From assembly GCA_009839505.1 (NCBI GenBank), contig VXPO01000155.1, positions 62,001-126,000 on the forward strand: 64,000 nt of DNA. The letters run 5' to 3'. This DNA is from Gammaproteobacteria bacterium. GTDB taxonomy: Bacteria > Pseudomonadota > Gammaproteobacteria > Pseudomonadales > Azotimanducaceae. The notes under the pieces were generated by a model. That model was not told where the DNA came from. It worked only from the letters and a program-made list of their open reading frames with translations, and did not search any database. The translations under genes were made by a program, and so were the position numbers. This document shows positions 8,680-19,263 of this stretch, piece after piece; position 1 is the stretch's first letter, and each line of letters starts with the position of its first letter.

Positions 8680-9909
8680 TCACAGGTTGTCGTTCCACCA
8701 ACTCCTGAGACGATCGAACGTTTTGTTGCGTCGCCCCCGGCGGATTCGCTGGCCGTCCTTGCTCTCCTGTTCCATACCGTACATCAGGAGGCCGACGCCC
8801 GTAGAGTAGATCGGATTTCTGACTATGTCGGCAAGTCCTGCCACACGCGTGGGCACGGCGAGTGCCACGGGCATGTGAAAGACCTCCTCCGCCAGTTCCA
8901 CTACCCCTTCCATCTTGGACGATCCTCCGGTCAACACAATGCCGGAGGCTACGAGTTCCTCGTAGCCTGATCGTCGGAGTTCGCCCTGAATCAGGGTGAA
9001 CAGCTCTTCATAGCGTGGTTCGACCACTTCGGCCAACGCCTGCCGCGACAGCTCCCGCGGAGCCCGACTCCCGGCTCCGGGCACCTGTATGGTTTCTTCC
9101 GGTCCGGCGAACTGGGTCAACGCGCACGCATACTTGATCTTGATCTCCTCGGCATGCTGGGTGGGCGTGCGCAGTGCCATGGCGATGTCGTTGGTCACCT
9201 GGTCGCCGGCGATGGGAATGACGGCCGTGTGTCGAATCGCGCCTTGGGTGAATACCGCGATGTCGGTCGTCCCTCCGCCGATGTCCACCAGACAGACGCC
9301 AAGATCCCGCTCGTCGTCATCGAGTACCGACATGCTCGACGCCAGCTGTTCGAGGATCACATCCCTCACCTGGAGCCCACAGCGTTCGATGCATTTCTCG
9401 ATGTTCTGCGCGGCATTGACCGCACAGGTGACCAGATGCACCTTGGCTTCTAGGCGAACGCCGGACATGCCGAGCGGTTCCCGAACGCCTTCCTGGTCGT
9501 CGACGATGTATTCCTGGCAAAGGGTGTGGAGTACCTTCTGGTCCGCCGGTATGGCAACCGCCCGGGCGGCATCGATGACCCGAGAGACGTCCTGACGCAG
9601 GACCTCTCGTTCGCGGATGGCAACGATGCCATGGGAGTTGATACCCCGGATATGACTGCCCGCAATTCCGGCGTACACGGAGTCGATCTCGCAGTCGGCC
9701 ATCAACTCGGCCTCGCCCACGGCCCGCTGGATGGACTGCACCGTGGATTCGATGTTAACGACCACTCCCTTGCGCAGACCGCGCGAATGATGGGAACCGA
9801 TGCCGATCACCTCGAGGTCGCCGCTCGGCGAGACTTCGCCGACGATCGCAGCCACCTTGCTCGTGCCTATATCGAGACCGACAATCCTGTGTCCGCTACT
9901 GTTGGTCAT
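8680..9909 (-). CDS. ftsA: Cell division protein FtsA (actin-like membrane tether)
   Basis: FtsA anchors FtsZ filaments to the inner membrane and recruits later division proteins. The 409-residue sequence has the actin-family phosphate motifs GLDIGTSKVAAIVGE (N-terminal), VDIGGGTTDIAVF (about residue 212) and the adenosine motif ILTGGSSKMEG (about residue 320). The C-terminal FDRLRSWWNDNL is a short amphipathic helix suited to membrane binding. The ATG at 9909 overlaps the ftsQ stop (ATGA), so translation is probably coupled. Confidence 0.96.
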   Translation of the reverse strand: MTNSSGHRIVGLDIGTSKVAAIVGEVSPSGDLEVIGIGSHHSRGLRKGVVVNIESTVQSIQRAVGEAELMADCEIDSVYAGIAGSHIRGINSHGIVAIREREVLRQDVSRVIDAARAVAIPADQKVLHTLCQEYIVDDQEGVREPLGMSGVRLEAKVHLVTCAVNAAQNIEKCIERCGLQVRDVILEQLASSMSVLDDDERDLGVCLVDIGGGTTDIAVFTQGAIRHTAVIPIAGDQVTNDIAMALRTPTQHAEEIKIKYACALTQFAGPEETIQVPGAGSRAPRELSRQALAEVVEPRYEELFTLIQGELRRSGYEELVASGIVLTGGSSKMEGVVELAEEVFHMPVALAVPTRVAGLADIVRNPIYSTGVGLLMYGMEQESKDGQRIRRGRRNKTFDRLRSWWNDNL

Positions 9910-10685
9910 CGCGCGTTACCTCCCGGCGCAAGGCCGTGCCCGACCGTCACCGACGCACGCGAGGGATTGTTTTCAGGGGCCGCGTGAACGGCCGCCAATT
10001 GCACGTTGCTGTTCCACCGCACCGAGACCCCTGCGCGGTAGCGGGCATCGATCCTCTCGACCTGCGCGACCGTGTCGCGAAGCACGCTTCGGTACACCGC
10101 GAGAAAGCGCTCGAAACGCGAACGCAACGCCGTCGTACCCAGGACCACTTCCGTGCCGTCGCCGAGTTCGACCGTCCAGCTTCCTGCGCGGTCCTCCTCG
10201 AGACGGGCAATACGCAGACCCGCATCCCTCGCGGAGCCACTCAGCAGGTTGTACACATCCATGGCCTGAAAGCCGTCCGACAGCGACGCTTTGAGCACCG
10301 GCAGGTCGTCCGGCGGCTGCCCGTCGTCGGGCGGCAAACGAACGACATCGCCGGCGGTGGTCAGAAAGCCCTCGCCACCCCACGAGGCCGCCAAGGTCCC
10401 GCGGACGATGGCGATGCGAAGATTGTCGGGCCATTCGCGGCGCACGCGCACCTCGCGAACCCACCCGAGACGCTCGACCGCCCGGGACACGTCCGCCACA
10501 CCGCGTACGCCCGGCCGTGCGAGTTCGGCCGCTACCGCGTGGCGTACCTGGCCGAGTTCCGACTCCGTCAAGTCGGCTTCAACGCTTACCCGGCTCACGC
10601 CCATCGTTGCCAACGCGTCGGCATAGCGAAGTCCACCGACAACCGCAGCGACCAGCACAACGATCCAAAGCGTCACGCGGACCAT
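9906..10685 (-). CDS. ftsQ: Cell division protein FtsQ
   Basis: This is a 259-residue bitopic inner-membrane protein of the divisome, linking FtsA/FtsZ with FtsB and FtsL. One N-terminal membrane segment (LWIVVLVAAVVGGLRYA) is followed by a POTRA-like domain (VSVEADLTESELGQVRHAV..., LGWVREVRVRREWPDNLRI) and a C-terminal FtsQ domain (VELGDGTEVVLG, FLAVYRSVL). Its start lies within the end of murC (13-base overlap) and its stop overlaps the ftsA start. MurB and ddl, which lie between murC and ftsQ in most gammaproteobacteria, are absent from this junction. Confidence 0.93.
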   Translation of the reverse strand: MVRVTLWIVVLVAAVVGGLRYADALATMGVSRVSVEADLTESELGQVRHAVAAELARPGVRGVADVSRAVERLGWVREVRVRREWPDNLRIAIVRGTLAASWGGEGFLTTAGDVVRLPPDDGQPPDDLPVLKASLSDGFQAMDVYNLLSGSARDAGLRIARLEEDRAGSWTVELGDGTEVVLGTTALRSRFERFLAVYRSVLRDTVAQVERIDARYRAGVSVRWNSNVQLAAVHAAPENNPSRASVTVGHGLAPGGNAR

Positions 10686-12085
10686 GGCTCTTCCCTAAGC
10701 GCATAGGCAATCAGGCTGACGTCCCCCGCACCCTGGACCAGGACGACATCGTCGTCCGCGATCTCCGCCCGCAGCTTTTCGGTCGCCTCGCCCGGATCAG
10801 GTGCGACCAACGGTTGGTCGTTGCCACGCGCGGCAACGTCGCGGGCAAGTGTTCGGCTGTCGGCACCTTCGATCGGTTCTTCACCGGCTGCGTAGACATC
10901 GAGGAGCAACAGTCTGTCGACGTCACCCAGCACGGCCACGAACTCGTCGTGCAGGTCCCGCGTACGCGTGTAGCGGTGCGGTTGGTAGGCCATCACCAAG
11001 CGGCGATCCGGCCAGAGCTCGCGGGCCGTCTCTACGACCCGCGCCACTTCCGTCGGGTGGTGTCCGTAGTCGTCCACCACGGTCACGCGATTGCCCGCGA
11101 CGATGCAGTCTGCCGTCTCGAAACGCCGTCCCACCCCCTTGAACCGCCGTAGACCATCGAGGATCGCTTCGTCTGCGATGCCTTCTTCCGCTGCCACGGC
11201 AATCGCCGCCATGGCGTTTTGTACGTTGTGACGGCCTGGCAACGGCAGCGACACCCGAAGAGCCGGGCCGCTCGGGCGCAAAGCGGTGAACCGCCAAGAA
11301 CCCTCGCCTCCTTCGAGGTCGACGGCACGGAAATCCGCTGCGGCGTTGAAGCCATAGCTACGCGCGGCCCGGTCGATGCGAGTCGGAATGGCGACAGCGT
11401 GGGGATCATCGGCACACACCACCAGCGTGCCGTAGAAGGGCAATCGTTGGCCGAAGGCGACGAATGCGTCCAGCAGCCGATCGAAGTTCTGGGCGTAGGC
11501 GTCCATGTGATCACGGTCGATATTGGTGACTACGGCGATCACCGGGCTGAGATGCAGGAACGAAGCGTCGCTCTCGTCCGCTTCGGCGATCAAGTGGCGA
11601 CCACGGCCGAGGCCGGCATTGCTCTCGGCAGGATTCAGCGCACTGCGCTCTGGTGTACTAGGTACCGGTGCACCGATCACGTAGGTCGGATCCAGCTCCC
11701 CGGCGCGAAACACGCTGGCGATCAGGCTCGCGGTGGTGGTCTTGCCGTGCGTCCCGGCCACCGCGATGCCGTGGCGGTGGCGCATCAGTTCGGCGAGCAT
11801 CTCCGCGCGCGCCACCACCGGCAGACCGAGGTCGCGCGCGTGAACGAGTTCGGTGTTGTCGCCGTCCACCGCGCTCGAGGTCACGACCACGTCCGCTCCG
11901 ACGACGGCCTCGGGCGCGTGGCCGACACGTATGGTCGCGCCCAGCGCGGCGAGCCGATCGGTCGCCTCCGATCGGACCAGGTCCGATCCGGTGACCGTAA
12001 AGCCGTCACGGACCAGCAGTTCCGCGATGCCGCACATGCCCGTACCGCCGATCCCCACGAAATGAACGCTTCGAACCGATCCCAT
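10673..12085 (-). CDS. murC: UDP-N-acetylmuramate-L-alanine ligase
   Basis: MurC adds L-alanine to UDP-MurNAc using ATP in the cytoplasmic peptidoglycan pathway. The 470-residue protein begins with a Rossmann motif (VHFVGIGGTGMCGIAELL), has the Mur-ligase P-loop GTHGKTTTASLIASV near residue 112, and ends with a ligase domain containing VDDYGHHPTEVARV. I prefer the ATG at 12085 because it puts the Rossmann strand at the usual distance and GAGAG lies upstream. The frame is open to 12133, overlapping ftsW. MurG, which normally lies between ftsW and murC, is missing; only about 37 bases separate them. Confidence 0.95.
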   Translation of the reverse strand: MGSVRSVHFVGIGGTGMCGIAELLVRDGFTVTGSDLVRSEATDRLAALGATIRVGHAPEAVVGADVVVTSSAVDGDNTELVHARDLGLPVVARAEMLAELMRHRHGIAVAGTHGKTTTASLIASVFRAGELDPTYVIGAPVPSTPERSALNPAESNAGLGRGRHLIAEADESDASFLHLSPVIAVVTNIDRDHMDAYAQNFDRLLDAFVAFGQRLPFYGTLVVCADDPHAVAIPTRIDRAARSYGFNAAADFRAVDLEGGEGSWRFTALRPSGPALRVSLPLPGRHNVQNAMAAIAVAAEEGIADEAILDGLRRFKGVGRRFETADCIVAGNRVTVVDDYGHHPTEVARVVETARELWPDRRLVMAYQPHRYTRTRDLHDEFVAVLGDVDRLLLLDVYAAGEEPIEGADSRTLARDVAARGNDQPLVAPDPGEATEKLRAEIADDDVVLVQGAGDVSLIAYALREEPWSA

Positions 12086-12122
12086 GGACACGAGACTCTC
12101 GGCACCCGGCGCGGAAGATTCC

Positions 12123-13280
12123 CTACACCGCATGGGGTTTCTCCGCCATCGGCGACGGGCCGTCGATCGAGCGGCCGCGGATCGGCGGACGGACCCGCCG
12201 ACGTTCGTAGTGGGCGCGGATCGCCAACCCGATCAGCGCCGAGCAGACCACCAGGCTGTTGCCGCCGAAACTCACGAAAGGGAGCGTCAGGCCCTTGGTG
12301 GGCAGTGCACCGGTGTTGACGCCGACGTTGATGACCGTCTGGATGCCCAGCAGCAACGCCACCCCGTAGGCGAGCATGCCGGCGAAGACGCGTCGCTCGG
12401 CAACGGCATCCCGCGCTATCCGACAGCAGCGGATCGTCACGAAGCCAAGCACCGCGAGTATCGCGATGGCACCCACGAGTCCCAGTTCCTCGGCAATCAC
12501 CGCGTAGATGAAGTCGTTGTGAGGCTCGGGCAGATAGAACAGCTTCTGCACACCTTCGCCGATCCCGACACCCAGGAACCCGCCGCGGCCAAAAGCGATC
12601 AGCGCCTGGGTCAGTTGATAGCCACCGCCGAACGCCGCCGCCCAGGGGTCGCGGAAGGTCAACAGGCGTTCCACCCGGTAGGGTTCCAAAACGGCGGCGG
12701 CGCCCAGGCAGAGACAGGTCACGATGGCGAGAACGCAGAAGTCCCGCGCGCGTACGCCGCCGAGAAACAGCATGCCGCCGGTCAACACAACGATCACCAG
12801 GACGCTGCCAAAGTCCTTCTGCAGCAGGATCAGCACACAGAGCAGCCCGATCCACCCCAGCGGCTTCAACAGCGCCGGCCAGCTATTCGCGAGGCGGTCG
12901 CCGGCACGAGCGACATATCCCGCGACGTAGACCACCACGAGCAACTTGGCCACTTCCGCGGGCTGGAGCTGGAAGAACCCGAGATCGATCCACCGCCTGC
13001 TGCCTTTCACCTCCTCGGACACGCCGGGCAACAGGACCACCACGCACATCGCGATGGCGAGCAGGATGCAAGGCTTGTGCACCACTTCCCAAAAGCGCAG
13101 GGGAACGCGCGCCAGCACCGCGACGACGATCACCGCGATTGCCGTAAAGAACACGAGCTTGGTCAGGTAGAACGTCGGCCCGCCGGAGAGCGCCGCCGTG
13201 GCCGAGACGACCATCACCAGGCCCGTCACGACGAGCATCAGCCAAGTCATGATCAGGGTCAGGTCGAGGCGCTCGCTCAT
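12123..13280 (-). CDS. ftsW: Cell division SEDS glycosyltransferase FtsW
   Basis: FtsW is the SEDS-family septal peptidoglycan glycosyltransferase that works with FtsI. The 385-residue polytopic protein has about ten membrane segments, the SEDS motifs GSRRWIDLGFFQLQPAE and KGLTLPFVSFGGNSLV, and the periplasmic segment LPEPHNDFIYAVIAEELGL. The ATG at 13280 overlaps the murD stop (ATGA). I chose this start over the longer open frame (to 13427), whose extra residues read as the murD antiphase. Its C-terminus (KPHAV) ends just before murC, with no murG in between. Confidence 0.95.
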   Translation of the reverse strand: MSERLDLTLIMTWLMLVVTGLVMVVSATAALSGGPTFYLTKLVFFTAIAVIVVAVLARVPLRFWEVVHKPCILLAIAMCVVVLLPGVSEEVKGSRRWIDLGFFQLQPAEVAKLLVVVYVAGYVARAGDRLANSWPALLKPLGWIGLLCVLILLQKDFGSVLVIVVLTGGMLFLGGVRARDFCVLAIVTCLCLGAAAVLEPYRVERLLTFRDPWAAAFGGGYQLTQALIAFGRGGFLGVGIGEGVQKLFYLPEPHNDFIYAVIAEELGLVGAIAILAVLGFVTIRCCRIARDAVAERRVFAGMLAYGVALLLGIQTVINVGVNTGALPTKGLTLPFVSFGGNSLVVCSALIGLAIRAHYERRRVRPPIRGRSIDGPSPMAEKPHAV

Positions 13281-14653
13281 GCCACCTCTCCCGTACGATC
13301 GAGGCCCGGCGCAGACGACCGCTTTGCCACCGCGCCGGGAGATGGGCAAGCCGCAAGCGCCCGGACGTGGGCCGCGAAGTCGTCCCCTCGTGCGTTGTAG
13401 TCGGCGTACATGTCGAAGCTGGCACACGCCGGCGAGAGCAGCACCGTGTCTCCGGGTCTGGCACTCGCACGGCAGAGGCGCACGGCCTGCTCCATGTCCG
13501 TGGCACGCAGGCTCGGCACCTCCTGCGCGACAGGTGCGGCGACCATCTCCGCATCCCGGCCGAGCAACACGAGGCGCGATACATGGCGGCGTAGATACGG
13601 GGCCAAGGCTTCGAATTCCGCACCCTTGGCGTCGCCCCCGGCAATCAGAACGATATTCCGTTCGCCGGCACCGAAGCCGTCGAGTGCGGCCTGGCAGGCA
13701 CCGACGTTCGTCGCCTTGGAGTCATCGATATAGGCCACACCGTCGATCTCGGCGACGAGCGCAGAGCGGTGGGGCAGTCCGCGGAACGATGCGAGCGCCT
13801 GCTCGTCCACCGCCATCCCCGCCTGGTGGACGATCGCAGCCGCTGCCAAGGCGTTCAATTGGTTGTGCCGACCCCGCAGGCCGAGGGAGGCGACTGCGAG
13901 CCGACGACCGTCGATCACCAACGCGTCGCCTTCGAGCCGCCATCGGGGCTCGCCATTCAGCGCAATGCTCGGAACGCGCAACAGGTCGGGTTCACCCGGC
14001 GCGGTGCGTGGATCGTCGGCGTTGTACACGAGCCGTGCGGCACCGGTGTAGATCCGCCGCTTGCACGCCGCATAGGCCGCGAGGCTCGCGTGCCGGTCGA
14101 GATGGTCCGGACTGACATTCAATAGCGCCGCCACGGCGAGTCCCGGGCATTCCAGCCTCTCCAACTGGAAGCTCGACAGCTCGAGCACGTAGATGTCGCA
14201 GTCCCCATCGAGGAGTTCGAGCGCCGGTGTACCGAGATTGCCGCCCACGGCCGCTCGGACACCGGTCGCGTTGATCAGCTCACCGACCAGCGTCGTGACC
14301 GTGCTCTTGCCGTTCGTGCCGGTCACGCCCACCACGGGCACCTCCTCCGCAGCCTCGAGAAACAGCTGGACATCGCTGGTGACGGGGACGCCCGCCGCGC
14401 GGGCCATACTCACCAGCGGGTGGTCGAGGGCGACACCGGGGCTGACGACGACGCGTTTCGCCCGCGCCAAGTCGCCGCGCCAATCGGATTCCTCGATTAC
14501 CGCGACATCCGGATAGTTCCTTCGCACGTCTTCGAGGTACGGCGGCTCCGGCCGCGTGTCGATGACACCCAGAGCCTCCTTGGGCGCCAGGTGGCGAACG
14601 CAGGAGTACCCCGTCGCCCCGAGGCCGATGACGACTGAAAGCTCGCCGCTCAT
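13277..14653 (-). CDS. murD: UDP-N-acetylmuramoyl-L-alanine-D-glutamate ligase
   Basis: MurD adds D-glutamate to UDP-MurNAc-L-Ala. The 458-residue protein starts [19 protein letters not shown] and carries the P-loop [20 protein letters not shown]. Further Mur-ligase motifs are [20 protein letters not shown] and [19 protein letters not shown], the carbamoylated-Lys and ATP regions. The ATG at 14653 overlaps the mraY stop as ATGA, and the murD stop in turn overlaps ftsW. A much longer frame runs upstream to 15439, but that part is antiphase to mraY and is not coding. Confidence 0.96.
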   Translation of the reverse strand: MSGELSVVIGLGATGYSCVRHLAPKEALGVIDTRPEPPYLEDVRRNYPDVAVIEESDWRGDLARAKRVVVSPGVALDHPLVSMARAAGVPVTSDVQLFLEAAEEVPVVGVTGTNGKSTVTTLVGELINATGVRAAVGGNLGTPALELLDGDCDIYVLELSSFQLERLECPGLAVAALLNVSPDHLDRHASLAAYAACKRRIYTGAARLVYNADDPRTAPGEPDLLRVPSIALNGEPRWRLEGDALVIDGRRLAVASLGLRGRHNQLNALAAAAIVHQAGMAVDEQALASFRGLPHRSALVAEIDGVAYIDDSKATNVGACQAALDGFGAGERNIVLIAGGDAKGAEFEALAPYLRRHVSRLVLLGRDAEMVAAPVAQEVPSLRATDMEQAVRLCRASARPGDTVLLSPACASFDMYADYNARGDDFAAHVRALAACPSPGAVAKRSSAPGLDRTGEVA

Positions 14654-15732
14654 CTCAGCTTCAGCGTGGACAGACCGATCAGGACCAGCACGAGCGTGAT
14701 GATCCACAAGCGGACGATCACCCGGGGTTCCGGCCAACCCATGAGTTCGAAGTGGTGGTGGATGGGCGCCATGCGAAAGACCCGCCGGCCGGTGAGCCTG
14801 AACGACACCACCTGGATGATCACCGACACCGCCTCGACAACGAACAACCCGCCCATGATGAGCAGAACGATCTCGTGGCGAACCACGACGGCGACCACAC
14901 CCAAGGCCGCACCCAAGGCCAATGCGCCGATATCGCCCATGAAGACCTGGGCCGGGTAGGTGTTGAACCAGAGGAATCCGAGACCGGCACCGATCAGCGC
15001 GCCGCAGAACACCGCCAGCTCCCCGGCCCCGGGGATGTGGGGAATCTGCAGGTAGTTGGCGAACTCGATATGTCCCGTGAGGTAGGCGATCAACCCCAGC
15101 GCCGCCGCCACCATCACCGTCGGTAGGGTCGCCAACCCATCTAGGCCGTCGGTCAGGTTCACGGCGTTGCTCATGAACACGATCATCAGGTACGTCAGCA
15201 CGATGAAGCCGATGCCGAGGGGTAGCGCGGCCTCCTTGAAGAACGGCACGATAAGGGCCGTCTCCTGCGGCAAACCGGCGGTCTTGAACATCACCACGGC
15301 GGCTACGAGTCCGGCCAGGGACTGCCAGAGGAACTTCCTCCCCGCCGTCAGTCCGCGCGAGCTTTTTTCGCTCACCTTCAGGTAGTCGTCCATCCAGCCG
15401 ATCGCCCCGAAGGCCACGACGACACCCAGAACGATCCACACGTAGCGGTTGCCCAGGTCACACCAGAGCAGCGTCGCGGCGATGACCGAGACTAGGATGA
15501 GGGCCCCGCCCATGGTCGGCGTGCCGGCCTTCTGCAAGTGCGTCTCGGGTCCCACGTCGCGGACCACCTGACCGATCTGATGGTGGGAGAGCTTGCGGAT
15601 CATCGTCGGTCCAACCAGCAGCGAGATCGCCAAGGCGGTCATCGCTCCCACCATCGTCCGGAAGGTCAGGTAGTGGAACACGCCGAAGCCGCTGACATGG
15701 TTGGCGAGGAAGTCGGTGAACCAGAGCAGCAT
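14650..15732 (-). CDS. mraY: Phospho-N-acetylmuramoyl-pentapeptide transferase
   Basis: MraY transfers phospho-MurNAc-pentapeptide to undecaprenyl phosphate to give lipid I in the inner membrane. The 360-residue polytopic protein shows the family motifs [22 protein letters not shown] (paired aspartates), [14 protein letters not shown] and the histidine stretch [17 protein letters not shown]. The start ATG shares one base with the murE stop (TGATG). In most gammaproteobacteria murF lies between murE and mraY; here nothing does. Confidence 0.96.
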   Translation of the reverse strand: MLLWFTDFLANHVSGFGVFHYLTFRTMVGAMTALAISLLVGPTMIRKLSHHQIGQVVRDVGPETHLQKAGTPTMGGALILVSVIAATLLWCDLGNRYVWIVLGVVVAFGAIGWMDDYLKVSEKSSRGLTAGRKFLWQSLAGLVAAVVMFKTAGLPQETALIVPFFKEAALPLGIGFIVLTYLMIVFMSNAVNLTDGLDGLATLPTVMVAAALGLIAYLTGHIEFANYLQIPHIPGAGELAVFCGALIGAGLGFLWFNTYPAQVFMGDIGALALGAALGVVAVVVRHEIVLLIMGGLFVVEAVSVIIQVVSFRLTGRRVFRMAPIHHHFELMGWPEPRVIVRLWIITLVLVLIGLSTLKLR

Positions 15733-17243
15733 CAGGACACCCCGTTGGCGCTACCCGCGCGACCCCGGTCGCCATGCGAGCGACCCTCGCCGTGCGGGCT
15801 GCTTCCACCGAGCAGTTCAGCAACAACCTCGGCATCACTCCAAGGGCGCCGTTCTCCGCCGATGTCCTGGTAGTCTTCGTGGCCCTTGCCCGCCAGGACG
15901 ATCATATCGCCGATATCGGCCCGCTCGAGCGCCGTCTCAATGGCGATGCGCCGGTCCTCGATGCGCACCACGGAATGCGGATTCCAGAATCCGGCCATGA
16001 TGTCGTCGAGAATGCGCTCCGGGTCTTCCAAGCGCGGATTGTCCGAAGTGGCCACCACGAGGTCGGACCCCGCTTCGGCCGCCCGCGCCATGAACCGGCG
16101 CTTGCCTCGATCCCGGTCCCCGCCGCAACCGAATACGGTGATCACGCGTCCGGCAGTCCTGCCGGTACCGTCGAGGTGCGCCCGTACCGCCGCGAGCACC
16201 GCACGAAGTCCATCCGGCGTATGCGCGTAGTCCACCACCACCGTTGGCGACGAAGACACGGCTTGCATCCGACCGGGAACCCCTGGGAGCTTCGCCATGG
16301 TCTCAACCACATCGCCGAACCCCGCGCCCTGCACGCAGCAGACGGCTAAGGTGCATGCCGCATTGTAGACCGAGAATTCGCCGAAGAAGGCCGGCAGGGA
16401 GAACGCGCCGCGCCCCCACGGGGTCGACCACTCTCCGTCGATGCCATGGGCACCGAAGGCGAGATTCGACCATCGGACGGCACCCCGTTCGCCGATCGTA
16501 GTCGTTTCGACCTGCTGACGGATCGCGTCGCCGATGGCGCAGCCGGTGGCATCGTCCGCATTGATCACCGCGTGTCGCAGGCTCGGTTGGAAGAGCTTCC
16601 TCTTGGCCGCCGCGTAGCGCTCCATCGAACCGTGGTAGTCGAGATGGTCACGGCTCAGGTTGGTAAACACACCGATGTCGAAGTCGACCTTCTCCACGCG
16701 CCCCTGATCCAAGGCATGCGAGCTAACCTCCATGGCAACCCGCCGGATCCCCGCATCGGCCAGGGACCGCAGATGTGACTGCACGGTGATTGCATCTTCG
16801 GTAGTGAGGGCGGACGCCGACAGTGTCCGAGTCGGACCCCACCCCAGCGTGCCGATGTAGCCCGTCGGATCGCCAGCGTCGAGTACCTGGGCAATGCTGT
16901 ACGCGACGGTCGTCTTGCCGTTTGTCCCGGTAACGCCAATGACGTCCAGTTCTCCGCTCGGCGCAGCATAGAACCGGTGACCCAGTTCGCCGAGCCTGGC
17001 CACAATGTCCGGCACCACTTGGTTGGCGACGCCCGACTCCACGGGCCTTTCCGAGACGACGGCCGCGGCACCCGCCGCCTCTGCCTCGGAAACGTAGTCG
17101 TGGCCGTCGAAAACGCGTCCGCGCCAGGCGATGAACAAGTCGCCGGGCCGCACTCGGCGGGAGTCGCAGGCAATTCCCCCGACCACCACGTCCGGCGCCC
17201 TGTCATCGCCGAGCAGTTCGGCGAGATGCATCCCGGTCGTCAC
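15732..17243 (-). CDS. murE: UDP-N-acetylmuramoyl-L-alanyl-D-glutamate-meso-diaminopimelate ligase
   Basis: MurE adds the third stem-peptide residue. The P-loop [16 protein letters not shown] and the motif [13 protein letters not shown] are clear. The DNPR tetrapeptide marks meso-diaminopimelate specificity, so the wall is the Gram-negative type. The gene starts at a GTG (17243) that overlaps the ftsI stop as GTGA; an ATG at 17231 is the alternative. The protein is about 503 residues. The last about 20 (rich in Ser, Gly, Arg, His after VVAELLGG) are beyond the usual end and may mark where murF was lost, which is inference only. Confidence 0.95.
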   Translation of the reverse strand: MTTGMHLAELLGDDRAPDVVVGGIACDSRRVRPGDLFIAWRGRVFDGHDYVSEAEAAGAAAVVSERPVESGVANQVVPDIVARLGELGHRFYAAPSGELDVIGVTGTNGKTTVAYSIAQVLDAGDPTGYIGTLGWGPTRTLSASALTTEDAITVQSHLRSLADAGIRRVAMEVSSHALDQGRVEKVDFDIGVFTNLSRDHLDYHGSMERYAAAKRKLFQPSLRHAVINADDATGCAIGDAIRQQVETTTIGERGAVRWSNLAFGAHGIDGEWSTPWGRGAFSLPAFFGEFSVYNAACTLAVCCVQGAGFGDVVETMAKLPGVPGRMQAVSSSPTVVVDYAHTPDGLRAVLAAVRAHLDGTGRTAGRVITVFGCGGDRDRGKRRFMARAAEAGSDLVVATSDNPRLEDPERILDDIMAGFWNPHSVVRIEDRRIAIETALERADIGDMIVLAGKGHEDYQDIGGERRPWSDAEVVAELLGGSSPHGEGRSHGDRGRAGSANGVS

Positions 17244-18967
17244 GTTGGCTGGCTCTCCAAGTCCAGGCTGCGTTCACCACGGGCACCCCATTCCGCGGTG
17301 ACGGCATCCGGGGAAGGTCGCACACCGAGGATGCGGAGCGCCCGCTCGGCGACCGCGGCGAACACCGGTGCGGAGACGCTCCCGCCGCTGGACACGCCTC
17401 GGCTCGGTTCATTCACGACCACGACAATCACCACCCTAGGGCTCTCGACCGGCGCGAATCCCGCGAAGAACGCGACATGCGCCCGGTCGTCGTAGCCTCC
17501 CGCACGGACCTTTCGGGCTGTGCCCGTCTTGCCCGCCGCCGTGTATCCCGCTGGGCGCCCCTTGGGTGCCGTACCTCCGGGCGCCACGACACCGCGCATC
17601 ATGTCGACCACGGTGCGTACATCGTCGGGGTCGAACACCGCCCGTTCGTTCTCGCGCGCCACGCCGTCGGCGAGAATCCGCACTTCCTTGCGCACCCCGT
17701 CGTTCGCCAGAACCAAGTAGGCACGGGCAAGCTGCATCGGCGAGATCATCAGCCCGTAGCCGTAGGCGATGGTGGCTCTTCCGATGGGCTTGTCGAGGTC
17801 GGCCGTAGATACGGTCCCGATCTCTTCCCCCGGGAGATCGCAGCCGGTGTAGTCGCCGAAGCCCGCCCGGTGGAACGCCCCGACGACAGACTCGGGCGGC
17901 ATCTCCAACGCCATCTTGGCGATACCCACCTGGCTCGACTTCGCCAGCACCTGCGCGACCGTGAGCGCACCCCGGTCGGATGGATCCTCGATTCGCTTAC
18001 CGTCGACGTTCAAGTAACCCGGTGCCGTGTCGATCACGTCATCCGCCGCGAAGAAACCGCTCTCGAGAGCGGCAAGCACCGTCAACGGCTTGACCGTCGA
18101 ACCGGGTTCGTAGAGATCCGAGATGGCCCGGTTGCGGGCGTCCTGCTCGCCCCGGGCGCGCCAGTCGTTCGGGTTGAACGACGGCTGGTTGGCGAGTGCC
18201 AGGATCTCTCCGGTCGCCGCGTCCAGCATTACCAGCGATCCGGACTTCGCGCCGTTGGTCTGCACCGCGGCCTTTAGCTCCCGGTAGGCAAGGAACTGCA
18301 GCCGCAGGTCCAGCGACAACGCCACATCGCCACCGAAGTCGGGTGCCCGCAGATAGTCGAGATCCTTGACGTAGTCGAGATCCTTCACCGTGCCGCCCTT
18401 GCGGTCTCGGAGCACCCGCTTGGCGCCCGGCGTACCGGCGAGGTAGTCGTCGAACGCCAACTCGATGCCCTCGAGGCCCACATCGTCGATATTGGTACGG
18501 CCGACGATGTGGGCCACGGTCTCCCCGGCAGGGTAGAAACGATGGTAGGAGCGCCCGATTCGGACGCCGTCGATGGCGAGTCCGGCCACCTGTTTCGCAG
18601 TGCCCGGCGGCAGGCGGCGAGCCAAGTACGCGAATCGTCTGGCCCCCGAGTCGATGCGGCGGCGAAGCAACTCCGGCGAGGTTCCGAGGACGTCCCCCAG
18701 GCGTTCCAGGTCAGACGCCGTCAAAGCCGCATCCTGGGGATCCGTCCACAGGTAGTTCATGGGCGCGCTAACCGCCAGCGGCTCACCGTTGCGGTCGAAG
18801 ATCATGCCCCGGTGCACCGGGATGTCGACCACCCGTACGGACCGTGCTTCGCCCTGCTCCTTCAGGAAGTCGCGTTCGGTTACCGTCAGGTAGACCGTGC
18901 GGCCCGCCAAAGCACCAAACAGCGCCAGCAAGACAAGCAAGAGTGCGTGGTGGCGCCAGGCTGTCAT
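17240..18967 (-). CDS. ftsI: Septal peptidoglycan transpeptidase FtsI (PBP3)
   Basis: FtsI is the class B penicillin-binding protein that crosslinks septal peptidoglycan. The 575-residue protein has one N-terminal membrane segment (HHALLLVLLALFGALAG), a PBP-dimer domain starting PVHRGMIFDRNGEPLAVSAP, and the transpeptidase domain. The active-site SxxK is in YEPGSTVKPLTVLAALE and the KTGT motif is in YTAAGKTGTARKV. The second motif reads KSSQVGIAKMAL, so the usual SxN asparagine (SSN in E. coli) is glutamine. The ATG at 18967 overlaps the ftsL stop (ATGA); the frame is open 18 bases further. The end overlaps murE. Confidence 0.95.
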   Translation of the reverse strand: MTAWRHHALLLVLLALFGALAGRTVYLTVTERDFLKEQGEARSVRVVDIPVHRGMIFDRNGEPLAVSAPMNYLWTDPQDAALTASDLERLGDVLGTSPELLRRRIDSGARRFAYLARRLPPGTAKQVAGLAIDGVRIGRSYHRFYPAGETVAHIVGRTNIDDVGLEGIELAFDDYLAGTPGAKRVLRDRKGGTVKDLDYVKDLDYLRAPDFGGDVALSLDLRLQFLAYRELKAAVQTNGAKSGSLVMLDAATGEILALANQPSFNPNDWRARGEQDARNRAISDLYEPGSTVKPLTVLAALESGFFAADDVIDTAPGYLNVDGKRIEDPSDRGALTVAQVLAKSSQVGIAKMALEMPPESVVGAFHRAGFGDYTGCDLPGEEIGTVSTADLDKPIGRATIAYGYGLMISPMQLARAYLVLANDGVRKEVRILADGVARENERAVFDPDDVRTVVDMMRGVVAPGGTAPKGRPAGYTAAGKTGTARKVRAGGYDDRAHVAFFAGFAPVESPRVVIVVVVNEPSRGVSSGGSVSAPVFAAVAERALRILGVRPSPDAVTAEWGARGERSLDLESQPT

Positions 18968-19263
18968 CGCTCGCCGCGCCGCCACCGTTCAACCTGACGG
19001 ACTTCCTCGGGAAACTCCATGTCCAGTTCCTCAACCGCTATGCGCTCCACGTTCTGGTAGGCGGCCAGGGTGGCGCGTTCGAGCAAGAGCAGACGGTATT
19101 CCGCCAGCAACCCGTCTTGGGTCTGCTGGTTGGTCGACAGGCGCTGGAACAGATCGCGCATTTCCCCCGATTGTCGAGCCGACTGCACGCCGGTAACCGC
19201 CACTGAAAGCCACGCCAAGACGCCGACGAGCATCCACCGTCCCGGATGAGCCAGTTGCGTCAC
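18964..19263 (-). CDS. ftsL: Cell division protein FtsL
   Basis: This is a small (99-residue) bitopic divisome protein. It has a short cytoplasmic tail, one membrane segment (WMLVGVLAWLSVAVTGVQ) and a periplasmic coiled coil from about residue 30 (RDLFQRLSTNQQTQDGLLAE, then LERATLAAYQNVERIAVEEL). The family diverges strongly, so the call rests on size, topology and position between rsmH and ftsI. The start overlaps the rsmH stop by four bases. Confidence 0.9.
   Translation of the reverse strand: MTQLAHPGRWMLVGVLAWLSVAVTGVQSARQSGEMRDLFQRLSTNQQTQDGLLAEYRLLLLERATLAAYQNVERIAVEELDMEFPEEVRQVERWRRGER

Noticed and set aside
14654..15439. Long N-terminal extension of MurD
   Set aside because: The open frame is antiphase to mraY; MurD similarity begins exactly at the ATG at 14653, which overlaps the mraY stop.
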